DNA from: Saussurea involucrata | Taxonomy: Eukaryota; Streptophyta; Magnoliopsida; Asterales; Asteraceae | Direction of reading: 5' to 3' | DNA length: 64,000 bases | Assembly (NCBI GenBank): GCA_033807775.1 | Contig: CM066314.1 | Coordinates: 151,765,429 to 151,829,428, forward strand | Shown here: piece after piece, positions 1 to 10,162 of the stretch | Layout of the letters: every line of letters begins with the position of its first letter | How positions within the stretch are numbered: the first letter of the stretch is position 1 | Made by a program: the position numbers and the translations under genes | The notes under the pieces: model-generated | Seen by the model: the letters and a program-made list of their open reading frames with translations, nothing else | Database searches by the model: none | Told to the model about the DNA's origin: nothing

Positions 1-409
1 TTAAAAGCATGCATTTCCTCCTCTTGTTTAGCTAGGGGTTATGCAATCTCATGTAACAGTTGGTATGTTTTTAATGGAAACTTTTTGTTAATGGTTTAAC
101 AGTGATCATATGGGTTTTTTATTGATTAATTTTTTTTATGGTTTTTTATGTATTAATGGTTTAACAATGATCATGGGTTTTTTTATTGATTAATTTTTTA
201 AGGTTTTTTTGTGGGTTAATGAATAACAGTGATCATATTAAGAAGAGTGGGTTTTTTTGTGGATTAATTTTTTAAGGTTTCAAAGTGACCAGATTAATGG
301 TTGTGGATTAACAAGAGTGGGTTTTTTGCATTTTAGGGTTAAGGTTTTGTGGGTTACAGAAGAATTAATGGTTTAGTGATTTTTTTCTGTAATAATTAGC
401 TTTAATTAG

Positions 410-625
410 TTAGTTTTTGTGGGTTAATTTATGTGGGTTACAGCAGCTGCAGCAGAAGAAGAAGCAGAAGCAGAAGCAGAAGCAGAAGCAGAAGCAGAAG
501 CAGAAGCAGAAGCAGAAGCAGCAGAAAGGACGAAGAAGAAGAAGAAGAAGAAGAAGAAGAGAGGTTGAAGAAGAAGCAGCAACAACATCAGAAAGGATGA
601 AGAAGAAGAAGAAGAGAGGTTGAAG
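410..625. repeat. Purine-rich CAGAAG / GAA microsatellite
   Basis: A run of CAGAAG hexamers (about 455-520) passes into GAA triplets and then degenerate GAA/GAT repeats. Open frames on both strands encode only Gln-Lys or Phe-Cys low-complexity strings, so I treat this as simple sequence and not as a gene. Confidence 0.9.
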
Positions 626-634
626 AAGACTCAC

Positions 635-862
635 CAGGGAATGACCATTTTGCCCTCGTGTGCCTTGCACGTGGGCTGACTTAACGAACCAAAGTGGATG
701 GACGTTAGGGCCAGGGACCAAATCCAATGGATTTTGCATCAGTTGGGGACCAAATCCAATGGATTTGGCATTAGTCGGGGACCAAATCCGTAATAAATGA
801 AGCCTAGGGACGAAGTCTATAATTTTGGACAAACCACAGAGACCAAATCCGTAATTTACTCC
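635..862 (-). repeat. Dispersed repeat with 'no effect on following' GGGACCAAATCC motifs
   Basis: Contains GGGACCAAATCC three times and GAGACCAAATCC once, and ends in AATTTACTCC. Its minus strand matches the plan of 17998-18175: an AATTAC end, a GTCCYTGTGGTT block, a GGACCAAAT-type block, a TTAACG block and an AAAATGGTCATTTT block. A partial third copy is at 14815-14905. Probably the end of a class II or Helitron-like element; the class was not determined. Confidence 0.5.
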
Positions 863-1117
863 TTATTTAATTAAAAGAACCCGAAACATAGTGTTGTAAA
901 GGGTGATTTAGTAATTATACGTTCATGAATCTATATTATTGGTCTTTTATCCAAGGTAAAAATTGCATTAAAGTATCAACTCATATCTTCTTCTTCTTCT
1001 TTGTTTTTTCCCAAGTAGCAATTATGTATTCAACTCAGATATTAATTCTTTTAATCATATATAATAACATTTTTCATCTATTCTTCTAATCTAACCTCAC
1101 AACAATTGGTCACTAAG

Positions 1118-1392
1118 GGGCCGTTTACAAAACACTTACTCGGGTAAGCGCTTACCAAGTCACATTAGCTTACCGGATGAATATGACAAGGACTAAGAAT
1201 CTTACCCGGTAAGAGCGGAAGCAAGGACCGAGAGTCTTACCCGGTAAGTGAGTGCGACAACTCTTACCACGGTTAACGCTTACCGGCTAAATTGTTGCAT
1301 ACGATGTCATTTTGGTGGACTAAAATCTTACCAGAGAAGTAAGTGATAGTGTTGAATTTTACCGGTAAGCACTTATCCAGGTAAGTGATTAT
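1118..1392. repeat. Foldback / MITE-like element with GGTAAG motifs
   Basis: Begins GGGGCCGTTTACAAAACACT, a common hAT-like MITE start. It holds repeated GGTAAG/CTTACC motifs, and a right block (GGTAAGCACTTATCCAGGTA) is roughly inverted to the left block. No clean target duplication is seen and the right terminus may be eroded. Confidence 0.4.
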
Positions 1393-1495
1393 AATCAATA
1401 TCATTTCGTCTTCTTTATAATCAAGCAGTAGAATTTTTATATCGCATTACAATTAGGCTCAATTTTAAATTTTTGGTTTTTCTCAATGTTTGTAG

Positions 1496-2430
1496 ATCGC
1501 AAAGGTGGTCGATGAGAGTCAGGCAGAGCAGGGTATGTTCAATTCCCTAAAGTTCCAGTGATGAACTCTTTAGTTCTCATTTCATAAGTATTCCTTCATC
1601 AAGAGCACCCTGCTTTTATGCTAATAAACTCATTCCTTCATGCACCGTATATATAGGAGTCACAAATTGCCAAATGTGTTAAAACAAAATCCCATTATGA
1701 ACTCAATTTGTTGTGTTATTATGCGGCTAATGCTACCATTGAATTTGTTGTACACCATTTGCCAAATTGCTTTATGTGCTTATGCATTGAGGATGTTTTT
1801 CTCAGTTACTATTTGAAGGTATATAGTTGATAATGAATGATTACAGAAATGTATTTCTCTATGAATAATCACATAATTGCTGCTTCATGGCATAATGCAT
1901 ATAGAATTGATCAGTTTCTTAAAACTTATTGCTCTGTGTTTGCCTTTTCATCTAAATTTAGAGTTATTATCTTTTGCAGGTGCAAAACGCCTTGTTCATG
2001 TTGGCCTTGGAGATTATGATCAATGTATTGAAGATTATTTTTCTGCATGGTATTAAAGAATTTTTTAATTCAGAATGTCAAGTTATATATATATAGTGGT
2101 TGATAAATACATGTATGGATGACTGCAATATATTTACCAAAATTTTGATCTTTAGGAAAGAGTTAGTGTGGCCTAAGTTCGATCAATTGCTGCGTGACGA
2201 AGATGACACAACTGCTGCCACGCCTTACATAGTTGCTGTTTTGGAATACCGTGTTATATATCAAGACAAACCTGCAGAAGATCAAAGTCATACAAATGGT
2301 CATGCTATTCAAAAAGGAGCTGCATACCCCTGAATCTGATCGGTCTTGCACTCATCTGGAATTTGACATTGCTGACACTGGACTACATGTAGAAAATAAT
2401 TTGCGTTCTAAATCTAGTCACTCTAATTGA
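1496..2430 (+). pseudogene. NADPH-cytochrome P450 reductase fragment
   Basis: Part of the middle of a plant NADPH-cytochrome P450 reductase, the ER flavoprotein that passes electrons from NADPH to P450s. Three exon-like blocks with GT-AG borders are seen: 1496-1532, 1980-2049 and 2156 onward. They encode AKRLVHVGLGDYDQ, LVWPKFDQLLRDEDDTTAA and KKELHTPESDRSCTHLEFDI, all at the join between the FMN domain and the FAD/connecting domain. Only this central stretch is present; the N-terminal anchor, most of the FMN domain and the NADP domain are absent. Near 2310 a block that plant reductases normally have is missing and the frame shifts; near 2385 two more short pieces are missing. It is a non-functional fragment. 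The phosphatase fragment starts 26 bp downstream on the same strand. Confidence 0.85.
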
Positions 2431-2455
2431 TCTCTTAATAAAATGACATTTATAG

Positions 2456-2540
2456 GTTCCCCTTCGTGTGTGTTTCTATTGGTCTTACTATTGGAAAGGT
2501 TCCAAAAGTTGGAGTTGTTTACAATCCAATCATGGATGAG

Positions 2541-2579
<39 letters not shown>

Positions 2580-2902
2580 TACCACAATAATTATAAGCAG
2601 CAAATTTTCTGTATGGCAAACCCTTGGTATGCCAAACTTGATCAAAACTGCATGTTGAAATGAGAATTATCCGTAGAGATAAGTAACGAGTGTGTGTTCT
2701 GAGCTATGTTTTCACTGCTATTGATGGAAAAGGTGCTTTCCTTAATGGAAATCCTATCAAAGGTGAAATATATTTCTTAATTGCTGTGCATTTGCCTAGT
2801 AGTCCGTTCATGCTCAGCCCGTCTGATTGTTGCTTGCTTTGTTACCACATACCGCAGTATCTTCTCAATCTGAACTGCTGACTTCCCTCCTTGCCACAGA
2901 GG
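2456..2902 (+). pseudogene. Inositol/L-galactose-1-phosphate phosphatase (VTC4/IMP-like) fragment
   Basis: Three exon-like blocks match the middle of plant inositol monophosphatase (also L-galactose-1-phosphate phosphatase in ascorbate synthesis). Exon 2456-2540 encodes FPFVCVSIGLTIGKVPKVGV and runs to MDE before a GT donor. A block at about 2705-2761 encodes FTAIDGKGAFLNGNPIK. The block 2855-2901 encodes SSQSELLTSLLATE before another GT. Introns are intact enough to show capture of genomic DNA, not a retrocopy. The first intron holds a (CA)n tract (2543-2577). The start of the second block carries about 4 extra bases relative to the expected frame, so it is broken. The N-terminal metal-binding part and the C-terminus are missing. 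Confidence 0.85.
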
Positions 2903-3700
2903 TAACTTTTAACTTGCTTATAGCATCTAAGTGATGATTTCTATTGTACATTATTTGCAATACATGGTTCATGTCTTAGAGGCCCATGGAGTCTCAAACC
3001 TGAAAATAGGATACTTAATGAGGAAAATACATATTTAGAGGAAAAAGAAATTTTGGTGAAAATGGAAGTTGTTCATTGTTGAAATTCATTCTTAAGAACA
3101 TTTGAGAAGCCTTGTTACCAGCAAGCTACTCAAGTTTCTCTTGGTGTTTCAGTTGTACACATGAAGCTCTTGGTTTCTTAAAGTCATTCTTAAGTGGTTT
3201 TTTATGAATTGGTTTTGAGGGCGGGTTAGGAGCTTAGATCTAGATGAATAGGTTGGTGGGGAGGAGATTGCTCCAGACTAGTGTGAAGTACATATGCTGG
3301 TAGCTATTAAAAAGCGAGAACGTTTGGTCAGACCATATGGATTGTTTATTACAACTTAAGATGCTATTGGAGAACCATCGCATGGCCATGTCCTATCACT
3401 TTGGTATGTTGATCTTTTAAAACTTGTGAGCTTTAGTAAGTATATAATTTTTTATCATATAACTTTAAGTTCATTTATGTGTTATTTAATTGTAGGTGGT
3501 GCATGATGAAGATTGATATCTCTCTTTCATAAGGGACATTAAGAGTTTTTGTATTTGGTACTTAGTTTTGTCATGATACGACTTTGTGGTAGTTGATACT
3601 CAATAAGTACATGTACAACATTGAATTTTGTTGTATCGAATCAATTCGTCAAACTTTCATATATGTTTTTGAATGTAAGATACAGGAGAATTCTGTAATT
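2903..3700. other. Unassigned AT-rich sequence
   Basis: No open frame or recognised domain. It lies between the captured gene fragments and the subterminal repeats of the CACTA-like element, and could be internal sequence of the element that carried the fragments. Confidence 0.4.
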
Positions 3701-3714
3701 GAATGAAGCGTCCC

Positions 3715-4046
3715 ATATTATAGTCTTTTAGGACACTTTTAGTGTTACTCATTATAGTCTATTAGGACACTTTTTAGTGTTACTTAAGTCATTTTATAGG
3801 ACTCTATAATTTGTTTTATAATTATATAACCTATTAAGACACATATTTTGGTACTATATAAATGTTTTTGCGACATGGAATTTCGTCCTATAAAACCACT
3901 TTTTGGGACGCCGAAAATTGTTTTTAAATGTAAACATTTTAAGACAACATAAAGTGTCCTATATTGTAGTCTATTAGGACACTTTTTAGTGTTACTTAAT
4001 CCATTTTATAGGACTATGAAATTTGTATCATTATCATGGAACTTAT
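3715..4046. mobile_element. CACTA-like subterminal repeat block (left of nested copia)
   Basis: TAGGACACTTTTTAGTGTTA-like units recur near 3727, 3757 and 3970, with related CCTATTAAGACAC and GTGTCCTAT motifs. Dense short direct and inverted units of this kind are typical of CACTA (En/Spm) subterminal regions. The block is interrupted at 4046 by the copia element and resumes at 9171. The CACTA terminus itself was not found. Confidence 0.5.
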
Positions 4047-5068
4047 TGTTAGTATTTTTTCTATATATTAATCATACACAGGATTAATTATTAAATAACG
4101 AAAACGAAACAGAAATAAGAAGAAGCAGAAAATTAAAGGAAACGAATTCCTATAAACGAGAACCGCTGAGGCTTGTGTTGGACACGATTCCCTTAAACAG
4201 ATTTTCCGTCTGTTCCCAGGGTACAACAGCGAAAGCAGTTTTAGAGAACTGCCGGAGATGACAATCTTGCCCGGAAAATTCGCCGAAAATAAATTCGTAT
4301 GCTACTGTTCGAGTTTCGTATGGAGAGAATACCGAGAGAGAGTTGAGTTCTGAAAACGTGTTCAGTTCGTTGTGTCTTTGGATGAAAACGAGACCATGTA
4401 TTTATATTGGAATTTGAAACCGACAAGCATAAATTCGTAATTAATAAATCGGTTACTGAAACCGGAATTCATAATAACAAATCAATACTGTAATCGACAT
4501 TCATAAATTCGGAATTAAGAAATTGATTATGAAACCGAAAAACTTAATTACGAAATTTAAAACTGTAACCGAAATACAGTTTCAGTTTCAAAATACAAAC
4601 TGGTCAACAGAAAATTTAGCAAAATCGAGCTGCGTGAGCACGAGAATTTGGAGCTGCATTCGTGTCCGCAGGTCGCGCTCGCACACAAGTTCGACGATTT
4701 TAGCTTACCAAATCGTCCATCGGCACCCCCCTGCGCGCGGGTAGGAGTTAGAGTAAAACCAATCAAGGAGCTTGTCAACTCCTCACACTTCTTTGATTAT
4801 AAACCAAAGAAAGTTTACTCTCTCTTCCTATGTGGGACACATTCCCACACCCAACTTGGTTTTTGCTAATTTCATCCAATTACTCATCTTTGAGCATCGA
4901 TATCTCATTCACACATACTCCGCTTTGGACGTATTATATATCGTTTCGAAGCTCTCATATAGGAGAACATAAACCCACCAAGAGTTAATTATATATAACA
5001 CATATACATATATTTAAACGCGTCCAAAGTTTAGTAAAAACCATATTTTTTACTAAAAATTTCCAACA
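4047..5068 (-). repeat. Left LTR (3' LTR in element orientation) of the copia element
   Basis: Starts TGTTAGTATTTTTTC and ends AAATTTCCAACA. It matches 8182-9170 with few substitutions. It carries about 27 bp near 4650-4680 (GGAGCTGCATTCGTGTCCGC region) that the other copy lacks. Confidence 0.93.
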
Positions 5069-5571
5069 ATCCCCCACATGAATGGAGATCGATCTATGCA
5101 TACGAAAATTTTCCTACGAAATTTCCAATAGTCGAATCCTGCATAGGATAGGTAGGTGTTACCCTTTGAACCTTCCCTTGTGAAACATACTTAGTCTCCT
5201 AGTTGTCAGTTGACTCGATGTCTTTGAACTGAACTACCATTTATGTAGACGACAATATATTTCACACAAGACTCTTCCTAACAAGGTCACATCCTCATAG
5301 TCGTGTTCGTTATGGTCATGAACACTAGCCTGGTTCAGCGAGAGCAGTTAGGAATTCCGCCCCCACAATTCCCTTCGAAGCGACCCCACTTCTATCTCAC
5401 ATAGGTGATTTTCAATAATCATTAAAAGCCATACGCTTAGCCTTACTATCACTGATTAGGAAGTTTATTCCCCCACAGTGACCTCCTTCATTCATACAAC
5501 TAGGTTGTCCTTTTGAACCCAGATCTTGGGATCTCCAGTCTTCTGGGTAAGGTTTCCTTTGCATGAATTAT

Positions 5572-6380
5572 TCATTCAAGGGCTTTTAGTCCCATTTCTC
5601 TTGACGAATTATGGACTAAATCTCTACTTAGGCCTTTCGTGAGCGGATCCGCAATGTTATCTTTTGATTTCACATGGTCAATCGTGATAACTCCAGTAGA
5701 GAATAATTGTCGTATCATATTATGTCTACGTCTAATGTGTCTAGACTTCCCATTATACATTGTACTTTGAGCTCTACCAATTTCCGATCGGTTATCACAA
5801 TGTATACCAAATGACCGTTACCGGCTTAGGCCATCCGGGAATATCTTCCACAAACCAACGTAGCCATTTGAATAAAACCACATTTATCCAAGGCGATAAA
5901 TTCAGATTCCATCGTGGATCTATTAGAGTCAATCGGAGTTCTAGCTATACTAGTATCTCCTTTTATTAATTTTCTCAAGAATCTTGTCCACGTAATGTGT
6001 TTGACTTAACATCAGACCATAATGGGTTCTTGTGATCTTGACCCCAAGAATCACTTCCGCTAAACCCATGTCTTTCATGTCAAACTTGGATTTCAACATT
6101 ATCCTTCATGGACCTTATCAATTTTGTCATCATTACCAATGATAAGTATATTATCAACATATAAACACAAGATGACATAATCATGAGTGGTGTTTTTCAT
6201 ATAAACACATTTGTCACACTCACTTATTTTATAACCGCTTTCTAACATGGCTTGATCAAACTTTTGATGCCATTGCTTTGGAGCTTGCTTTAGGCCATAC
6301 AAAGACTTAACAAGTTTACAAACCTTGTTCTCTTGTCTTGGGGCAACGAATCCCTCATGCTGCTCCATATAGATTTCCAT
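5572..6380 (-). pseudogene. Copia RT and RNase H remnants
   Basis: The 6099-6380 frame encodes a copia reverse-transcriptase piece with LVKSLYGLKQAPKQWHQKF and LCLYVDNILIIGND; the usual YVDD is YVDN here, so a catalytic Asp is lost. The 5572-5760 frame is the C-terminal copia RNase H tail, with the segment ADPLTKGL. The sequence between them is shortened and broken compared with an intact RT-RNase H. It cannot make an active enzyme. Confidence 0.85.
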
Positions 6381-6389
6381 TTAGAAAAC

Positions 6390-6725
6390 ATTTTTCACAT
6401 CCTCTATATTAAGTTGATTTTCAACTTCATTTTTAAACAAGACAAACTTGTGTAAAATTAATCTAGACCTTCCTTTTGTCCAAATTAAGTTGATTGTCAA
6501 CTTCATTTTTAAACAAGACAAACTTGTGTAAAAATAATCTAGACCTTCCTTTTGTCTATATTAAGTTGAATTTCAACTTTATTTTTAAACAAGACAAACT
6601 TGTCTATTGCTTTATCTTTATTTTTAAAATAAATACATGTAGCAATATTTCGTGCTAATACAAGACAAACTTGTCTATTGCTTTATCTTTATTTTTTAAA
6701 TAAATATATGTAGCAATATCGATGA
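6390..6725. repeat. Imperfect tandem repeats inside the copia element
   Basis: A unit of about 90 bp containing AAACAAGACAAACTTGTGTA and the TCTAGACCTTCCTTTTGTC block occurs twice and partly a third time (6405-6600). A second unit, ACAAGACAAACTTGTCTATT through TAGCAATAT, is duplicated at 6590-6650 and 6660-6720. These expansions interrupt the former RT-integrase region. Confidence 0.8.
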
Positions 6726-7325
6726 ACGTGATCACATATTTGTTCCCACCTCTAGTAGGAACCGATTTTAAATCACACACGTTAGTATGAATTAAATCAA
6801 GGGTTCGGGTTTTTTTCTTTCAACCGATTGGAAAGATAATCTAATAAGTTTTGGTTTTTACACATGTGGGGCACTTGTGATTTGAGTCAAAAACAAAACT
6901 TTTGGTATGCAAATTAAATTAAATGTCGAATGGAATTAAACATATATACATGTTCTAAACGGCCATGTCAAACAAATGAAAAAACTCAAGTATATAAACG
7001 AAATTAGAACTTGTTTTTATTCATTTTATTAATAACCATTACATTCCATTATATTTAATTTAAACATGCCATTCAAGGCATATCCTTTACCCACATACAT
7101 ACCACTTTTGGACAAAACAAACTTATCCAACTCAAACACTAGTTTAATCCAAACTTGTTTAACAAACACCCCGAAACGAGGTTCTTACGAAGCTCCGGGA
7201 CATACAAAACATCCTTAAGCTTGAGCTCTTTCCCGGAAGTTATCTTCAAAATGATATCCCCAACACCCTTGATATCGGCGCCTCCATGGCCGAATAATCC
7301 ATGATCATTGCCACCAAGTCTTCGT
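6726..7325 (-). pseudogene. Copia integrase and gag-pre-integrase remnants
   Basis: On the minus strand, 6726-6900 translates to the start of a copia integrase core (CPTC, then GGNKYVITFIDI), with stops. About 7040-7300 is the gag-pre-integrase zone, recognisable by SGKELKLKDVLYVPELRKNL, with internal stops and a lost HHCC finger. Domain order is that of Ty1/copia. Only remnants remain. Confidence 0.8.
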
Positions 7326-7379
7326 TCACTATTTTAGAAAACAAATTTCACATGAACAAAATTGCAATATCAATCTGTT

Positions 7380-8165
7380 TATATACAATAGAAAAGAATT
7401 TAAATCAAAACACACTCGATTTAGATTTTGTTTATAAACGACAGAAAATCGTAACATAATCGATTAAAATGTTTACACACAACATCAAAGAATTAAATCG
7501 AATTCAAGTCGATTAAGAATCTGTTTATAAACGACAGAAAATCGATACATAATCGATTAAAATGTTTACACACAACATCAAAGAATTAAATCGAATTCAA
7601 GTCGATTAAGAATCTGTTTATAAACGGCAGAAAATCGATACATAATCGATTAAAACGTTTACACACAACAGAAAATAATTAAATCGAAACTAACTCGATC
7701 ACTAATCTGTTTACACATAACATAAACGAATTAAATCGAAACCAAGTCGATTACTAATCTGTTATACACGACAAAAACACCTAAATCGAGACAAAGTCGA
7801 TTAATAATCGAAACAAACTCGATTAATAAACTGTTTTCACAAAACGAATTATATCGAAACAAAACTCGATTAATAAACGGTTTTCACGAAACGAATTATA
7901 TCGAAACAAAACTCGATTAATAAACCATTATATCGAAACAAACTCGATTAATTTCGTTAATAAGTTTGATTAAGACACGACATAAAATCGAAACAAATTC
8001 GATTATCTTCATTTTCAATTCTGTTTAAAACACGACAGGAAATCGAAACATGCTCGATTAACTTCGTTTACCAATTCGTTTAAGACACGACAGAAAATCG
8101 AAACAAACTCGATTAACTTCGTTTACCAAATCTGATTAACAAGTCTGTTTAAGACATCTCTTTAA
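7380..8165. repeat. AATCGAAACAAACTCGATTA short-repeat array
   Basis: Some twelve or more imperfect units of AATCGAAACAAACTCGATTA with spacers containing CTGTTTA or ACGACAGAAAA. Each unit has an inverted core (ATCGA...TCGAT). Two longer copies of about 115 bp (7435-7550, 7550-7665) are nearly identical. It occupies the place where gag and the primer site of the copia element should be. Confidence 0.8.
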
Positions 8166-8181
8166 TAATTCTGTTTAAGAT

Positions 8182-9170
8182 TGTTAGTATTTTTTCTATA
8201 TATTAATCATACACAGGATTAATTATTAAATAACAAAAACGAAACAGAATTAAGAAGAAGCAGAAAATTAAAGGAAACGAATTCCTATAAACGAGAACCG
8301 CTGAGGCTTGTGTTGGACACGATTCCCTTAAACAGATTTTTCGTCTGTTCCCAGGGTACAACAGCGAAAGCAGTTTTAGAGAACTGCCGGAGATGACAAT
8401 CTTGCCCGGAAAATTCGCCGAAAATAAATTCTTATGCTACTGTTCGAGTTTCGTATGGAGAGAATACCGAGAGAGAGTTGAGTTCTGAAAACGTGTTCAG
8501 TTCGTTGTGTCTTTGGATGAAAACGAGACTATGTATTTATATTGGAATTTGAAACCGACAAGCATAAATTCGTAATTAATAAATCGGTTACTGAAACCGG
8601 AATTCATAATAACAAATCAATACTGTAACCGACATTCATAAATTCGGAATTAAGAAATTGATTATGAAACCGAAAAACTTAATTACGAAATTTAAAACTG
8701 TAACCGAAATACAGTTTCAGTTTCAAAATACAAACTGGTCAACATAAAATTTAGCAAAACAGAGCTGCGTGAGCACGAGAATTTGCACTCGCACACAAGT
8801 TTGACGATTTTAGCTTACGAAATCGTCCATCGGCACCCCCCCTACGCGCGGGTAGGAGTTAGAGTAAAACCAATCAAATAGCTTGTCAACTCCTCACACT
8901 TCTTTGATTATAAACCAAAGAAAGTTTGCTCTCTCTTCCTATGTGTGACACCTTCCCACACCCAACTTGATTTTTGCTAATTTCATCCAATTACTCATCT
9001 TTGAACATCGATATCTCATTCACACATACTCCGTTTTGGACGTATTATATATCGTTTCGAAGCTCTCATATAGGAGAACATAAACCCACTAAGAGTTAAT
9101 TATATATAACACATATACATATATTTAAATGCGCCCTAAAAACCATATTTTTTACTAAAAATTTCCAACA
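8182..9170 (-). repeat. Right LTR (5' LTR in element orientation) of the copia element
   Basis: Starts TGTTAGTATTTTTTC and ends AAATTTCCAACA, followed by CTTAT. It is slightly shorter than the left copy through a 27-bp and a few smaller gaps. The low divergence suggests a fairly recent insertion despite the ruined interior. Confidence 0.93.
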
Positions 9171-9330
9171 CTTATTAGGACGTTCAGATTCATCCTACTA
9201 ACCTAATACAACGCCTTTAGATGAGACACACAAACTTTTGGTCCTATAAACTTAAAGTCCTATTAAGTACCCTATTAAGACACTGAGACGATGTCCTAAC
9301 CACTGGACGAAAGGGACCAAAAAGCCATTC
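9171..9330. mobile_element. CACTA-like subterminal repeat block (right of nested copia)
   Basis: Resumes the block cut at 4046 with TTAGGACG, GTCCTATTAAG, CCCTATTAAGACAC and GATGTCCTAA motifs, then GGACGAAAGGGACC. The terminus is not identified. Confidence 0.5.
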
Positions 9331-9536
9331 TTCATATACCGCTCCGTGGGCTCCGAGAATAGAAGTGGTTCGTTTTCTTTCTATACGAAATTAAAGATTT
9401 CGTTTGTGTTCATGTTGGCGATTTCAGATGTCAATTCGGCGGTTCGTCCCCCCTTCCTACGGGTTCCCCCACCCCCCTGAATAAGTAAGGCCCCGCTCTT
9501 TCTAATAAAAAAAAGAGGGGCGAAGCGCCCGTACCT

Positions 9537-9728
9537 ATGGGTGCTATGTTGGATTTGAATCAGATTTCGGATCAATCTATATTGATTGACTGCCTCCATT
9601 ATGTTGTTGCTAGCAAATACCAATATTTTTGGTTTTGGCTCTTCCAAATCATTCCCGCAGGAGATCCGGACCCTTTTTTTTCTGATCCTTCGATAAAAAG
9701 ATTCATTCTCTTCATAAAAAACCATTAG
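9537..9728 (-). pseudogene. ycf2: Plastid-derived ycf2 fragment (NUPT)
   Basis: The minus-strand frame contains MVFYEENESFYRRIRKKRVR and ASNNIMEAVNQYRLIRNLIQ, a well-conserved stretch of the large plastid protein Ycf2 (part of the import-motor complex at the inner envelope). Homology stops near 9537, where the frame runs into unrelated sequence. About 64 codons of a gene of more than 2000 codons remain, so this is plastid DNA moved to the nucleus. The left-adjacent stretch (about 9400-9536), rich in CCCC and GGGGCGAAGCGCCC, does not look like Ycf2 and could be mitochondrial, which would mean the piece came through the mitochondrion; that part is a guess. Confidence 0.85.
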
Positions 9729-9904
9729 GGAACCCGTTAAGGGTAAAATCCCCGTTCACCGTGGTTATACTTGAACCCGAAACCGACCTGAAAAATTACG
9801 CCATGTTATATTCACAAATAAAAGTAAATTTCAATTTTTTAAACATTCAAAGTTTAAATGTCTCAAATATAATAAAACCAATTACGAACAATGTCTTAGA
9901 TTAC

Positions 9905-10030
9905 CAAAGGGCCTTTGGCCTAGTGATATCGAAGCATTTGGCCTCTTAGGAGGTCATAGGTTCAAACCTCACCAAATGTGAGGAGAGTGTGTGAGTTTAT
10001 TTGTTGCTTTTGTCAATTGCCGTATATAAA
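9905..10030 (+). mobile_element. tRNA-derived SINE
   Basis: An A-box-like TGGCCTAGTGAT at about 9916-9927 and a B-box-like AGGTTCAAACCT at 9958-9969 are about 30 bp apart, as in Pol III internal promoters. A non-tRNA body and a T-rich tail follow. There is no cloverleaf, so it is not a tRNA gene. Confidence 0.55.
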
Positions 10031-10128
10031 TATTATATACTTAAAGTAGGTTTTTTTGTAAGTTTTATTTGGGGTGTTGAGGTAAAGTGGATGATAACTT
10101 TTTAAATTTTAATGTTAGTATTTTTTTT

Positions 10129-10162
<34 letters not shown>

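Larger units (their letters stand above)
4047..9170 (-). mobile_element. Decayed Ty1/copia retrotransposon with both LTRs
   Basis: Bounded by two near-identical LTRs and flanked by the 5-bp duplication CTTAT (4042-4046 and 9171-9175). The element reads on the minus strand: a CCCCCAC tract (complement of a polypurine tract) abuts the left LTR, and coding remnants run RNase H, RT, integrase, gag-pre-integrase from left to right. The coding part is full of stops and deletions. No gag is recognisable. A TGGTATCAGAGC primer site is missing beside the right LTR, where an AATCGA-rich array sits instead, so it can no longer prime normally. Confidence 0.93.

Noticed and set aside
410..832. Open frames over the CAGAAG/GAA tract on both strands
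   Set aside because: Only low-complexity Gln/Lys or Cys/Phe strings; simple-sequence artefacts.
1837..2019. Separate small gene
   Set aside because: The frame crosses the intron-exon border of the reductase fragment in the wrong phase.
1..3700. Complete Helitron around the gene chimera
   Set aside because: I could not find a convincing TC start, terminal hairpin or CTRR end, so I do not call the vehicle.
7380..8165. CRISPR-like array
   Set aside because: Repeats are imperfect, spacers are themselves repeated, and this is plant nuclear DNA inside a copia element.
9905..9975. tRNA gene
   Set aside because: A and B boxes are present but no cloverleaf can be drawn; better as a SINE.
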